Assembly: GCA_009733775.1 (NCBI GenBank)
Contig: WOGZ01000147.1
Location: forward strand, 1-64,000
Origin: Alectoria sarmentosa
Lineage: Eukaryota > Ascomycota > Lecanoromycetes > Lecanorales > Parmeliaceae
Direction: 5' to 3'
DNA: 64,000 nucleotides
Shown: piece after piece, positions 32,505-43,482 of the stretch
Layout of the letters: each line of letters begins with the position of its first letter
How positions within the stretch are numbered: the stretch's first letter is position 1
Program-made: the position numbers and the translations under genes
Notes under the pieces: model-generated
Databases searched by the model: none
The model's input: the letters and a program-made list of their open reading frames with translations, nothing else
Told to the model about the DNA's origin: nothing

Positions 32505-34209
32505 GGCTAAGGGGCCACGATGATTTCAAAGATTTTTGTGGGAAAGAGGAAAGTGCGAACGGACCACCTGTCGAAGAGAAGGTATGGTCCGCAAGATCCC
32601 AACTCTAGGGATTGAGGCGGGCCGAAGATTTACTAGAAAAGGCTCACTAGACGTTTTGAGTATGAATTTGTATATTTGGCCAGATATAAGAGTGATCAAA
32701 GGAAGGAGAAAGGAGATATATGTCCTCTTGGCCTCTGCTCAAGGGATGATAGCATTCCAGAACGCGCTTTCCGTCTGGTCGGCCAGAAAGGCCTCATGAT
32801 GATGGAAGTTTACGATATCAGCGAATGTGACCGTGATAGGAAGCTAAAGGTATTCTCCGCCAAACTTGCAGTCTCTAAGATGCCAAGGACATGAGGATGC
32901 GATCAAAGCGCCTCAGCATATGGAAAGCGCAGCGTTTGATAGGCAGATCTGAGGGGATAGCTGCACATGCAACGGCTGAGGTTGGATAATCCGGTGTGGA
33001 GAGATCGAAGAGCAGCGTCATTGGTGACTCCGGAATTTTCCCCCCTCTCCATCAACGGTTCACCCCTCTTTACCTCTGGGTTTGAGACACAGATTGTCTC
33101 CAAGCAAGCCCGGTGCACTCGAGCAGTGAGGGTTTTCTTCGCCAGTTCAGAGCCCCGCAATGACTTTGCCAGAGCCAGCAGCGCGTAAGAAGGCAGGTCG
33201 AGTCCTGAGGCATCTTTTGGTTCCCTGCATGGAAGACCCTTGGCAAGACAGTCTCATTTGCCAATCACATTTTGGAAATTTATGTTGCACCGAGCATGGC
33301 CGCGACTATCTTTCAGCAAGAGGAAGAAGAAGGAGCTTGGACAAGGGGTGATCTCGGTACGATCTTACTATGAATGTTGGCGCAGGCTTCACGCGCTTTG
33401 GCCTCCTCACCAGACTGACAGCAATGTCTTCATATCTTGACCTTCTCCATGCCAATTCATGCCAACTCAGCTCTATTGTTGCATCCGCAATCCGACAAGC
33501 TGACGATTTTGCACGTTGTCATTATGTATGCCAACGGATTGGCCTACTGAGGCTTGAAGGTGATTTTGGCCGTTGCTGTCCCAGGCAGGAACTAGGGTGG
33601 TGCTAATGGCCACTCCAGCACGAAGAATCATCCCTAATTGACGCCATGCAAGATGTTCAGTGCCCAAGTACACCGTCGAAGTGAACCAGCTCCACTAGAC
33701 GCTCCCGGGGCAAAGGTAAGGGGCCAATTTAGCGTGCATGCTCTAAGGTAGATAGGTAATGTAGGTACCTAGGCAGGTATGTTAGGCAGTTGATAGCTTC
33801 GTACGAATAGAGTATCCTCAGCCTTCACCCTTGTAGAGAACATGTAGAGTACTTTACTTGCTTTGCCTTGGAGACCTCGATACTATGTAAGGTAGCTAGG
33901 CGATCATCCGTCCTTACCGAATACCCACCCTCCGAGCCGTCTTGGAGCTCCCGAGAAGCCCTGAAGCCCTACAGCCCTAAAGCCCTAAAGCAAAAGCAAA
34001 AAAGCCCCTCTCCCCTCTCCTCCCCTCAAGCCGAATTTTATAAGTCAAGTTTTACAAGTCAAATTTTGTATTGTACATAGGTACATCCAAACAAGACAGT
34101 CAAGGACAATTGTACAAAAATCAACAGGGCAAACATTGATGGTATCATCTTTTACATTACAAGTATATAGCTGCTTGCTTTTCTGCGTCGCTTGGTCCCC
34201 ATCAAAATC
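32505..34209. other. Intergenic with CCCTAA-like words
   Basis: About 1.7 kb upstream of the MFS gene. A stretch at 33952-34004 contains degenerate AGCCCTAA tandem units followed by AGCAAAAGCAAAA. Around 34040-34072 two copies of AAGTCAAxTTTTxxA occur. No gene was recognised. Confidence 0.45.
33952..34004. repeat. Short degenerate AGCCCTAA tandem repeat
   Basis: Four imperfect copies (GAAGCCCTGAAGCCCTACAG, CCCTAAAG, CCCTAAAG) then AAAAGC units. They resemble fungal telomeric CCCTAA by chance or as an interstitial remnant. They are too short to call telomeric. Confidence 0.5.
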
Positions 34210-34341
34210 ATGCCTGAAGCTTGGTGGGAAAAAGCCGTCATCTATCAGGTGAAGGGCCATTTTGGAAAAATAAATGGTCTCATCCTTGCGCCAGGTCTAT
34301 TCTGCATCTTTCCTGGATTCCAATGCAGACGGATGGGGAGA
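34210..34341 (+). pseudogene. 5' stub of an alpha-glucosidase (GH13 maltase) gene
   Basis: Two neatly spliced exons, 34210-34248 and 34295-34341, encode 28 residues: AWWEKAVIYQ joined to VYSASFLDSNADGWGE. This is the N-terminus of fungal GH13 maltases (AWWKEAVIYQIYPASFCDSNGDG in known members). A good GTACGT donor follows at 34342. The rest of the enzyme, about 550 residues, is absent: the next 390 bases hold no catalytic-barrel motif before the prolyl-tRNA synthetase 3' end. It therefore looks like a gene truncated by deletion or rearrangement, or a partial duplicate. Confidence 0.7.
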
Positions 34342-34729
34342 GTACGTACTTTCCCCGTCCACATTCCCTGTCCGGACTATCGGTTCATTTGCCGGCCTCT
34401 GGGAGCAGTCATTCTCACTCGGTAATCTGCCTCCTGGCATCGCAACAATAGCCACTGCTATGGAAGCAAATACCGACTGCCTAGATCATAACGTTGTCAG
34501 CGCTGCATCTACGTGAGACACAACAAACCTATGAGCTAAAACAATCAAAAAAAGTCCGAGGGTTCCTCCACAAACGGCCATGAGACCATGCTCGGGAGTT
34601 TGGCAAAGGGCAAACCCAAGGCCACAGTCCGCTGGAAGAGAGCATCAGACTGTTCTTATTGGGCACTGTTGCGACATGTTTTGTAGACATTGCCACCAGA
34701 GAAATCCATGAGATTGAAGTCAGTAGATT
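34342..34729. other. Spacer after the alpha-glucosidase stub
   Basis: 388 bases with no recognisable continuation of the glucosidase frame. It runs into the 3' end of the prolyl-tRNA synthetase gene on the other strand. Confidence 0.5.
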
Positions 34730-37049
34730 TTACAACTGCCGCAGGAGCTGCTCAATAAAAGACTGTAAATCGTCGGCGGATACAGACTCCTTCACACTCA
34801 ATCTTCGGCACTGCACCTCACATTTCCTTTCCTTCTTCCAGTCCCTGCCTAGAATTATAATCACAGGATAGCCGATCATATCTGCATCCTTAAGCTTCCA
34901 GCCAAAGTTCCTTTCTCGGTCATCCAAGATAGCGTCAATTGGTGCTTGAGGATTGCAAGTAGTGAGCAGATCATACACTTCTGGAGCTTCACTTTCTGAG
35001 CCTTTGGTTGGAATAACTATTGCTTCGAAAGGTGCCATCATCCGTGGCCAGTTGAGGCCTTTGGAATCTACGAGAGAGTCGGCTACTGCTGCGATCAAGC
35101 GGGACACACCGATCCCATGGCAGCCCATCTGTACTGGAACCCGATCGGATAGGGTGACAATTTGACTTGGAACACTGGGCGCTTCCCGCTGCGAGTCTTT
35201 CTGCGAAGGATCTGCATCGACTATAGCTTCCAAAGGCTCGCTGTATCGGGTACCTAGGTGGAACGTATGTCCAAGCTCAACAGCGCTTTCAATCTTCAAA
35301 GTGCCTTCATCGCAGTTGGGGCAGGAGTCGCCAGTCTCAATCCTGACGAGATCGACCACGTTGTCTGTTTCAGCAAATCTATCCTCAATAGGAATATCCA
35401 TGCCTCCAATCAAGATTGAAGATATATCGGGGAGAATCGAGGGAGGTCGCCGCAAGATATATCGCATGTCGACAACTCGATAGATGCGAGCCTTAATCCG
35501 AGATTCGCCCTCAGCGGCGACAGCTCTTTCAGCCTTGAAAACTTCTAACGGATTCTCGACACCTAGATCGAGCTCCGAGAATATCCTTTTAATTGCGTGA
35601 GGGTTGATCTCAGTCGTCCGGTAACGCTTTCCAGCTGCTGCTAGGACTTCGATCTCTCTGGGTAGAAGAACTTGGACTAAAGTATTCCGATCGTGGCTGA
35701 TACCAAACCATTGCTTATTGGGATCACTCGGTTGGTATTCGATATCTCCATCGAAGTCTTCCCCCAGTCTTAGTCCCAGCAGCCCCGCCTCAAAATTCCG
35801 CTGTGCATACTCGTAGTCAGAGGCGTCAATTCTTTGGGCGTCGAGTACGTCATCCCTGATTTCAGGAGTCCTATGAGTTTGAGATATCCTGCTTTCCGCG
35901 AGTTCTTCGTTGACGACGTAGTTGCAAGAATTACAAGTGACAAGCTTATCCTCTCCCTTCTTCGAAGGAAAGTGGTACTCATGGCTGAGACTGCCTCCGA
36001 TCTCACCAGAAGAGGCTTCGGCCGTCAGGTAAGGTAACCTCAATTCTCTGAAGAATGCACTGTAAGCGTGCCGTACAGTCTCGTATGTCTGAAGCGCCTG
36101 TTCAGCGGTAGCATCGAATGTGTACAGATCCTTCATCAGAAACTCCCTAGTTCGGAGAAGACCCTGGCGCGGACGTGGCTCATCTCGATATTTGCGTGCT
36201 GCAAAGTCAGCCTCCGAAAACCTAGCATATTAGACAATAGAACGAACATATTTGGTACAGTCTAAGTGGCAACTCTTTGTAGGATTTGACAATACTACCT
36301 ACTAAAGAGGTGATCTCTTCTTCATGCGTAGGTGACAACAGGTATTTTCCACCTTTGCGGTCTTGCAATCTGAAAAGCTGCGACTTGCACGTTAGAAGTG
36401 TTCATGGCCGAGCCAAAGAGCATGTGCGGTTGGGAGTTAGACTCACTTCGGAGCTGCTACTATCCAGCCTTCCCGTCTTCTTCCACAAGGCCTCAGACGA
36501 GAATGTTGACAATGATAGCTTTGCTGCACCTAAGAGATACGTAAGTCATGGGGGACTTTTGGACGCTGTAACAATCAGACGAACCAAGCTTTAGCATGTG
36601 CTTATCAAGTAGTCTTTCTACTTTTTCTTGTACCCGCATCCCAAGTGGCAAGAACTGGAAAAGTCCTGAATGCGCCTGTAGAACAAGGTGAGTAGATAAA
36701 GTTGGTTCAAAAAGACTACTACAAACCTGACGTATGAAGCCAGCGCCGATCAGAAAGGAATGGGCATCTTCTGCATCGTCAGCGTTTTAGCCAATGAAGA
36801 ACCTAATTTGGTACCTTTCGCGTGCTCTGTGGGGGCAACCCCGCCCGTCGGCACCCAGAATGCAGATAGTCGCGTTCTGCCGTCGTCCTGGAGAAATTAG
36901 CCAGTCCCAAAGACTTTCGGCAGAGGCTTGCTGACATGGTAATAGCGTAGCCCCAAGCCGGCCCCAGCGCGAGAGCAGGCTATCAAATTGGAGATTTCAG
37001 GCAAATCGCGAGAGCGCAAGATTTTCTCTGCTTGAAGGAATCCCTTCAT
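34730..37049 (-). CDS. Prolyl-tRNA synthetase, bacterial/mitochondrial type
   Basis: Class II aminoacyl-tRNA synthetase that charges tRNA-Pro, here most likely in mitochondria (yeast Aim10 type). Seven exons fit in phase: 37049-36936, 36887-36815, 36770-36727, 36675-36585, 36529-36447, 36377-36248 and 36198-34730; 667 aa. A basic N-terminal leader (MKGFLQAEKILRSRDL) suits a presequence. Core signatures are AGFIRQAHSGLFQFLPLG (motif 1 region), LLSPTHEEEITSLV, motif 2 as YQISRKYRDEPRPRQG plus REFLMKDLYTF, and motif 3 as MGCHGIGVSRLIAA (residues ~537-549). Two Cys pairs, CNSC (~267-270) and CPNC (~471-474), could bind zinc. The C-terminal domain (FEAIVIPTKG onward, ending ILGRDW and a Lys/Arg/Glu-rich tail) is the HGTP anticodon-binding fold. 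Confidence 0.92.
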
Positions 37050-37512
37050 CCAAGGCAAAGCTGATGACAAAAAAAAGAGGTAGTAGGAATTCTGACACGG
37101 TTTACATATTTCGCGTCAATAACTTGAAAGGTGGTACATAGTTGTGGAGATCGGATCGCGAAAGAATGTTGTGTACAAGTTTTTACCATTTTCTGAGAAT
37201 CAACCGCAAAGATACCCGCGCGGCAGTTGCTATGTGAATCTCAAATGTAAATATTGTCTAGAGACTTTTTCATTTGCAATACCATTGAGACTAGAATCAT
37301 CCAGAATTCTTCTTGAATTCGAAGCTATTGACAATTTACAAGCTTAGCATACAGGGAAAACCTGGCGAGGCCGAGGGGCCAACCCTCCAAATCCTGTTCC
37401 CTCAGGCCCCGGACAAATCCCTCATATCTACTGCAGCAATTTAAGAAACACTGCTGGGCACATCTATCAGATAATCAATTTCAAGCAGCCATTCCAATCA
37501 CTGCCTGCAGAT
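37050..37512. promoter_or_regulatory. Divergent promoter of prolyl-tRNA synthetase and GPI protein genes
   Basis: 463 bases between two outward-facing genes. Moderately AT-rich in the middle. No coding region; no site could be assigned with confidence. Confidence 0.4.
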
Positions 37513-38298
37513 ATGCGCGCCCTCATCGCATATGCCCTAACCGCCTGCCTCACTCTTCCACCTGCTCTTGCAGCCCAGTACTCACCCTTCGTCGCCTCTA
37601 CCACGGAGCAATCCTCCAGGCTTGAAGGTCTCATAAGTCTAAATCTCTTTCGTCGAGATTCTAAATGTCCCATCTCCTGCTCCTCGGTCGGCAACAGCAA
37701 AGCCTGCTGCCCCAAGAATACCAATTGTGCCATTGATCCAGCCGGAAACATCGCATGCTGTCCGGATAATGCTGATTGCACAGGAATGGTAGGCCCAGCA
37801 GCAGCGCCTACCACAGCATTACCAGTTGCTGGTACTTCAACAACGGCAAGTGCAGCAGCCATCACGCATGCCATCACTGGGAGCAGCACCGTTGCGAACA
37901 GCTATTACCCCTTTCCATTTCTTCCGACAACATACGCGAACGCTGCTGAGTGCACAACCTCGTATTCGAGCTGCCAATTAGAGTCCGCAAAGTGCACAGG
38001 CATGTTGGAAGGAGGTGGAATAGGAGGTGTGACAGTCTCCGGCCCGGGCGGAGGTATCACGCAACAGGGGGCCATTGCACCAGCGTCGGCGGAGTCGATC
38101 TGTTCTAGTCTGAGTGCGGAAGCGTGCCATGGACTAGCACTTACGCAATGTTCGACGCTTGGTGGTGCTGCTAAGACAGCGGCGGCTGGGACCTTTGTGG
38201 CGGGAAGTGCGAACACCGCGCCAACAAGATGTGCGGCGGCATTGTATGGCGTGGGTGTGGGAGTAGCGGTAGGACTGGCGGGTCGTGTCATGGGTTAA
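37513..38298 (+). CDS. Secreted Cys-rich GPI-anchored-type protein
   Basis: Intronless, 261 aa. An N-terminal signal peptide (MRALIAYALTACLTLPPALAA) is followed by a Cys-rich block with paired cysteines (CPISCSSVGNSKACCPKNTNC, then CCPDNADC), as in many fungal surface proteins. A Ser/Thr/Ala-rich linker suitable for O-glycosylation follows, then a second Cys region (CTTSYSSCQLESAKC) and a hydrophobic C-terminus (ALYGVGVGVAVGLAGRVMG) that fits a GPI attachment signal. Function unknown; cell-wall or plasma-membrane surface is expected. Its Cys block resembles that of the next gene, so the two may be distant relatives. Confidence 0.75.
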   Translation: MRALIAYALTACLTLPPALAAQYSPFVASTTEQSSRLEGLISLNLFRRDSKCPISCSSVGNSKACCPKNTNCAIDPAGNIACCPDNADCTGMVGPAAAPTTALPVAGTSTTASAAAITHAITGSSTVANSYYPFPFLPTTYANAAECTTSYSSCQLESAKCTGMLEGGGIGGVTVSGPGGGITQQGAIAPASAESICSSLSAEACHGLALTQCSTLGGAAKTAAAGTFVAGSANTAPTRCAAALYGVGVGVAVGLAGRVMG

Positions 38299-39183
38299 GT
38301 GAAAGAATTGTTCTTATGCCATTCATGTCAATGATTGAGGATTCGCTAGAATCAGTGATGAATTACGATTGGGCTTCTCAAATGGAAGCAGGGCTACATG
38401 AACGTGGTGAAGGCAGGCAATCATAATTGACCGTAGATGATATCAACATTTTTTTGGTTACTGCTTCCTCTGTAAAATGATTAGAGAAGCTGCTGTTGGG
38501 CAGATAGCAAACATACGTGAGAAGCGCTGGATACAAGACATAGGAATTGCACGGAGATTCTTGCCTAAATCCCACAGCGTTGAGACTGGGTTCGCAATAT
38601 GTAAATGGAAAACTCATGCCTCATATCGTTCGCAGAGAAAATGCTGTTCAAAATCGTCTCCAAAAAGGTCTTGTTTACTTTAGCATTGGCTGTCCCGCCA
38701 ACGCTAGAAGCCTAGAACGCTAAAAGTGTGGAAAAGAAGCAAAAGATTCGCCCGGCAATTAATAATTCCACGGATTCTGAAAGGGGAGCTCAACCACAAG
38801 GAAGTCAACGACACAGGTGTAGTCATTGACTCACCGTCATCAATTTCAGCCTCCTCAATTTTGACAGACATTGTCTAAGCAGTTCATTGTGGAGCGTTCT
38901 GAGTGGTCGAGTTTGTGGGAAGCGTGGCTGGGTGGAGGGGGGGTTGGGCGGCCAATCTGGTGGTGATAGAAACCTGCCCTTTCGATTCTCACTCACACTT
39001 TTGCAAACTTCTATCTCTCACAATTGTTGACGCTCGTTATACTGACTCTTTGTCGCCGTCGCGCAATTGTCGCTGATACCGAAGTGGGAGTTGGCAGAGA
39101 CGGACTAGGGCTTCTGCGAGACCAAGCTCAAGCGCTCAGCGCTTCCTCCATTCCTCGCTTCGACCATATACATTCCTTGGACA
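38299..39183. other. Intergenic, no gene seen
   Basis: About 885 bases between two surface-protein genes. It includes a G-rich run near 38936-38948. No other feature was recognised. Confidence 0.45.
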
Positions 39184-40404
39184 ATGCTCTTCTCACAGCC
39201 ACCGACCCTCCTCTCCCTCCTCTTCACCATTCTCTCCTCACCTCACACTTCGGATGCAAGGCCCAATGCCCGAGACAGAGAGCTGCTCGAATCTCAGTAC
39301 CATTACCTCTCTGAACGAAGCTGCGCTGGCACTGCCTGTGGATGGTCAGGTCAACTGTGCTGCACTTCAGACCAAGCATGTTCGACGAACTCATTGGGCC
39401 AAGCTGAGTGTGAAGATAGCTCAAGCGCAGACACCTCCGAAGAGGGACAATGGGAATACTATACTACGACCTTTGTGGAGAGCGAGCTAGTCACGATGAC
39501 CTCTACTTACAGCTCCTTCTTTGCCGCTGAGAGCACGACTGCCACTGCTGCTTCTCCTACCATCTCAGCCATCTCATGCGACACATCGATGAATGAAAGC
39601 CCTTGCGGAACCATCTGCTGCGCTGTAGGACAATATTGCGCTTTTGCCGGCCAATGCGCAGCAAGCAACGGAAACAGTGACCTCAGCAGTTCCTATCTGA
39701 ACTCTGTTGTGTCCACCACCGCCACCGCCGCTGCCACCAACACCGCTTTCATTCGACCAACCACCAATGTAGCAACAACAGTTACAACAACAGGCTCCAT
39801 GACAACTACGGTTCCTTTCATGACAGCTTCAGCCTCTGCTTCAAGTGCAAGCAGCGCCGCCGGTATGACCGCCACGACAGCCAACAATGGCCTGAGTGCC
39901 GGTGCCATTGCCGGTATCGTCATCGGCGTCCTACTCGGCTTATTCTTGCTTTTCCTCTTCTGCGCCTTCTACTGCTTCAAGGGTTTGCTCGACGGCATAT
40001 TGAGCTTCTTCGGCCTAAGGAACAAGAGGCGCAGGACCGAAGTCATCGAGGAAGAGCGATACTCCCACCACAGTCGTGCATCAGGAGGAGGCGGGCGAAC
40101 GTGGTACGGTGGCACCGCGCGGCCGGCGAGGGTTGATAGGCCGAAGCAGGATGGTTTGGGTGGATTCTTAGGTGTAGCCGGGATCCTGGGCGCCTTGGCA
40201 ATTTTCCTGGGGTTGAAGAGACGAAGGGATAGGAAGGCGAAGACTGAGACAACAGCGAGCACTTATTCTTACAGCGACTTTTCCAGTGAGAGTGAGTTTC
40301 ATCTAATCCCCTAATTGCCTTCTCCAGATACTGACTTCTTCCTAGGTAGCGAGTCATCAGATCGAAGGACGCGAGATACGAGAAGAACAACAACAAGACG
40401 ATAA
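39184..40404 (+). CDS. Single-pass Cys-rich surface protein
   Basis: Two exons, 39184-40291 and 40346-40404, 388 aa. It has a signal peptide and an extracellular part with two Cys-rich blocks (CAGTACGWSGQLCCTSDQAC; CDTSMNESPCGTICC then GQYC). A long Thr/Ala/Ser stretch follows, likely O-mannosylated. A strong transmembrane helix (AIAGIVIGVLLGLFLLFLF) leads to a juxtamembrane KRRR and a cytoplasmic tail with Gly-rich and basic segments, plus a second hydrophobic stretch (GFLGVAGILGALAIFLGL). The architecture resembles wall-stress sensors of the WSC/Mid2 type, but no WSC domain is evident, so sensor function is an inference. The intron's 3' end reads ATACTGACTTCTTCCTAG. Confidence 0.75.
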
Positions 40405-40633
40405 TAATGGTATGAGTCAGGGAGTTGTGTGTATTTGAGCGGGCAATCTGCATTTAGCGGGACATGGATATCCATCGGTACGAGAGTGCACATAGAGAGT
40501 CATGTCATCGTCAGCTTTCAACGACTAAGAAGGATTGACGATATGTGAGATGTATATAAAGGCTCCAGTTAGCTGGTAATGGAACCATAGCAGCTGGGGA
40601 TATCAGGAAATATATTTGCCTAATTATGGTTTA

Positions 40634-41166
40634 CCCCTATATTCTTAATCATTGGGAAACGAAAAAAAAATCCGCGATTCTAGCACCCCCCAAATCAAAA
40701 ATCAGAAATCAAGTTTCACAAACATTTTCACAACCACAACTCTTTATCGTTCAAGAACTTCGCAAGCTTTACCCATCATGATGATTAATAGATATCTCAA
40801 TTTTGAAAGAGTTCTGTTTCGAATATCGCGAGTAACATCGTAGATTAAGGACATACAGCGAAAATACATTCGCTCGATTTTACATCAAAAAGTTACCTCG
40901 GCTGTTTTTTGACTGCAAAAATTACTTCGAAGATTTCGAAAAATCTGATGAATTTATGTTTTACAGTATAGCGAATAATCAAAATCCTTTATAAATCATA
41001 AGAATTATTCTTCAATACATCTATCAAGACAGATGAAGTTTTTAAAATATTGCAAGTTATCGTTGTGAAGTTATTTGGAAGACATGATTTTTGAATTTTG
41101 ATTTGAGGGGGGGTGCTAGAATCGCGGATTTTTTTCTTCGTTTCCCAATGATTAAGAATATAAGGG
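40634..41166. mobile_element. 533-bp MITE with ~75-bp terminal inverted repeats and TA duplication
   Basis: The left end starts CCCCTATATTCTTAATCATT and continues GGGAAACGA, a poly-A run, ATCCGCGATTCTAGCACCCCCC. The right end is its reverse complement with a few indels. Both ends are flanked by TA (40632-40633 and 41167-41168), the target duplication of Tc1/mariner/pogo elements. The ~380-bp interior is AT-rich with no transposase frame, so it is a non-autonomous miniature element. Its right end lies 46 bp from the ATG at 41213 of the ESSS gene. Confidence 0.85.
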
Positions 41167-41212
41167 TAAAGGCGAGCACACGATCCGGAGAACTTGCAAA
41201 TTATGCTAAATC

Positions 41213-41903
41213 ATGTCCGCCAAGCCGCGATTTCGCTGCTCCTGCAAAATCGACCTCATACCCCCCATCTCCTCATTGTCACATCGCTCACCACATATCA
41301 ACCCAATGCCTCCTATACGCCCCCAAGTCCAATTTGCCCGACCCACATCTCTCATATTCTCACATTCAACGCGACATTTTCCACCTCCGCGCCCGTCAAC
41401 GGCTCGCACACTCGCCTCCACTCACCCGCCACAAGTCTCAGAACACCCCTCGCCAGACACAGCTTCGCACGAAAGCCATTACGATCCACCGTCTGGCTGG
41501 CTATTTGGCGTTCCTCCGGGTGAGAAATACAAGAACGAAGGGTGGGAGAATTCGTGGGTGTATGGGTTCTGGGGTAGTCTGCTGTTGGGAATTGTGGCTT
41601 ATGCTTATAAGCCTGATACTTCGTAAGAATTTTTTGATCTTCCTCTTTGGCTTCGTGTTGTAATTAGAAGGTGGAGCGTGTTCGAGGATTCCGGGATTTG
41701 GCGGGCCTGACAAGAGGGTGTGGGAAAGGAGGACGAAACCATGATGCGAAGGATATCTTCTACGGGGAAGCCAACTGGGATTGAGGGCACGGAAAGCTAA
41801 TGTCTGGAAAATTAGGATACAAACGTGGGCATTAGAAGAGGCAAGAAGAAGACTGGAGGCTGAGGGCATACTGCCAGACCCTGACGACGAGGTAAAGAAA
41901 TAG
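41213..41903 (+). CDS. Complex I ESSS (NDUFB11-type) subunit
   Basis: Accessory membrane-arm subunit of mitochondrial NADH:ubiquinone oxidoreductase. Exons 41213-41622 and 41816-41903, joined in phase. The recognisable core is ESHYDPPSGWLFGVPPGEKY, then a single transmembrane helix (FWGSLLLGIVAYAYKP), and in exon 2 IQTWALEEARRRLEAEGILP. Two ATGs are possible. 41306 starts a 134-aa protein with a good mitochondrial presequence (Arg/Ser/Pro-rich, no acidic residues). 41213 would give 165 aa and lies just outside the MITE. I favour 41306 on protein grounds. The 193-nt intron is long for this window. Confidence 0.82.
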
Positions 41904-42888
41904 ACAGGAGAAATCGCTATGGGAGGAATAGATGACGGCACGATCAGGGAGGATGATTTGTGAAAGACCTCAGAACGGATAGATTTTCATCCCTAGTTGG
42001 GACTTGGAGGGAGTGCTAGGGTATATGGTGTATAGAGGTGCTGCATTGCGACTCAGATGCTCGACATTGATGCCACCAGTCATGGTCGTTTTTAATACAA
42101 GTGGCTACAACGGGAGACCTACTGCAGAGACCTTGGCAGAGAGGTAAAATGCTAGAATCAGTGGGCTTGCCGAATGTAGCAGATCTATGGGATATCGAGG
42201 CTGAGATGCTCTTATCATGCTGGTAAAGACGTGTCGGAGAATGATTCTAAAGTGGACTCATCTATGCTACTTTCGCGCTTTCGCGCTTTCGCCCACCTTC
42301 CCGTTTGAAATGATACCTTTCTGTCCGTTGCTGTCACTGTCTTCATTTTCCTCTGTACAGCAAGTCCCAATCCATTTTGGTCAATCCCTTCATTCCTTTG
42401 TCGGCCTCAATCAACATAGAATCCAGGGGCAGCAGATAATCAGGAGACTCAAGCCTGTTATCACATTTACTGGCAAAGTCTGCAAAATCCAGGAAGTCTT
42501 GAAATAAAGACCACTCGCCATAAGCTGGGATATATTACCTTCCTATCTCTGGTGTCCTAGAATAATCATTGCTCTTCAAGTGACAAAACTGTATGTGGGA
42601 ACCGGATTTGTCGACCCGATGGCTGACTCCTCACCCGCAGCCACCAATCTTGCATAAAAACCTTGGCTCTCTGGGTTGATGCTTCATGGCATGACGCCTA
42701 AGGTCAGCATCTCGCGACTAAGTCTTACCGCAAATAGCACATGCTGCACGAGATCCGCCAACCAAAAGCTGTCTCTGCAGCCCGCCTCGCCGACGATAGG
42801 CTCTCTTGTCGTGAGAAGGTCTGGTGTTGGATCCGGAGTCTGTGGCAGATGCTTTAGAGCCGAAGCCAACCTCTCCAAGAGCCAGCCT
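41904..42888. other. Intergenic, no gene seen
   Basis: About 1 kb downstream of the ESSS gene. Contains TTTCGCGC repeated near 42268-42286. Frames are short and without domains. Confidence 0.45.
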
Positions 42889-43027
42889 TACTCGTGCTGT
42901 CCAGAAGTGAGCTACTTGATAGAGCGAGGACATCAATAGATCAAGCGACATCCGACGCACGAGGGCAGTGGAGGAAACAATTGGTGTCCTCGCTCTATCA
43001 AGTAGCTCGCTTCTGGATAGCACGAGT
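42889..43027. mobile_element. 139-bp foldback (palindromic) element
   Basis: The arms 42889-42932 and 42984-43027 are inverted repeats of 44 nt differing at two positions, around a 51-nt spacer. The sequence immediately inside is CTCGTGCT...AGCACGAG, and both outer ends are TA, which fits a TA target duplication of a tiny MITE. It could also be transcribed as a hairpin RNA. No coding content. Confidence 0.7.
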
Positions 43028-43482
43028 ATTTGTAAAATTCTGATGGAAGTTCGAGAAGCAGAAAAAGATTGATTAGGTTCTAGTAAAAGTAGGATACGCG
43101 CACTGACGGGGAGGGAAGATTCAAAAATTACAACAGTTCTTTGGTTAGTCAGAAATCAGGGAGGGGGAAGGGCGGCCAAGAGGTGGCAGGCTCTGGCTAC
43201 TTTAGAAGTTTAGCCGAATTTAAAATGCGGCACGGCGCTCGCTTTTCAATACTTTACTTTACTTACTTTACTTTACTTTACTAATTACTTTACTTTATTT
43301 TATTTTAAGAATTACCGCCCATCATACGCGTTTCGCGCGATTCCCTAAGATCCCGCAATGGGTGAAAATGCAATCAACACGGCACAGAATAACACCGAAA
43401 ATCTATGGGTGAGCTGTAGAAGATTCGTTTGCAAGCTCCGCGACCGTTGACTGAAACCCTCATAACCCAATAGCTCACCACT
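43028..43482. promoter_or_regulatory. Upstream region of the nucleoporin gene
   Basis: Contains a CTTTA/TTTTA pentamer run at about 43251-43307. The repeat resembles the one at 9053-9088. No coding region. Confidence 0.4.

Noticed and set aside
33952..34004. Interstitial telomere
   Set aside because: Only two clean CCCTAA-containing units, with period 8 and not 6, and single-copy genes on both sides.
42718..43023. 101-codon minus-strand frame through the foldback element
   Set aside because: It simply reads through the inverted-repeat arms and shows no domain.
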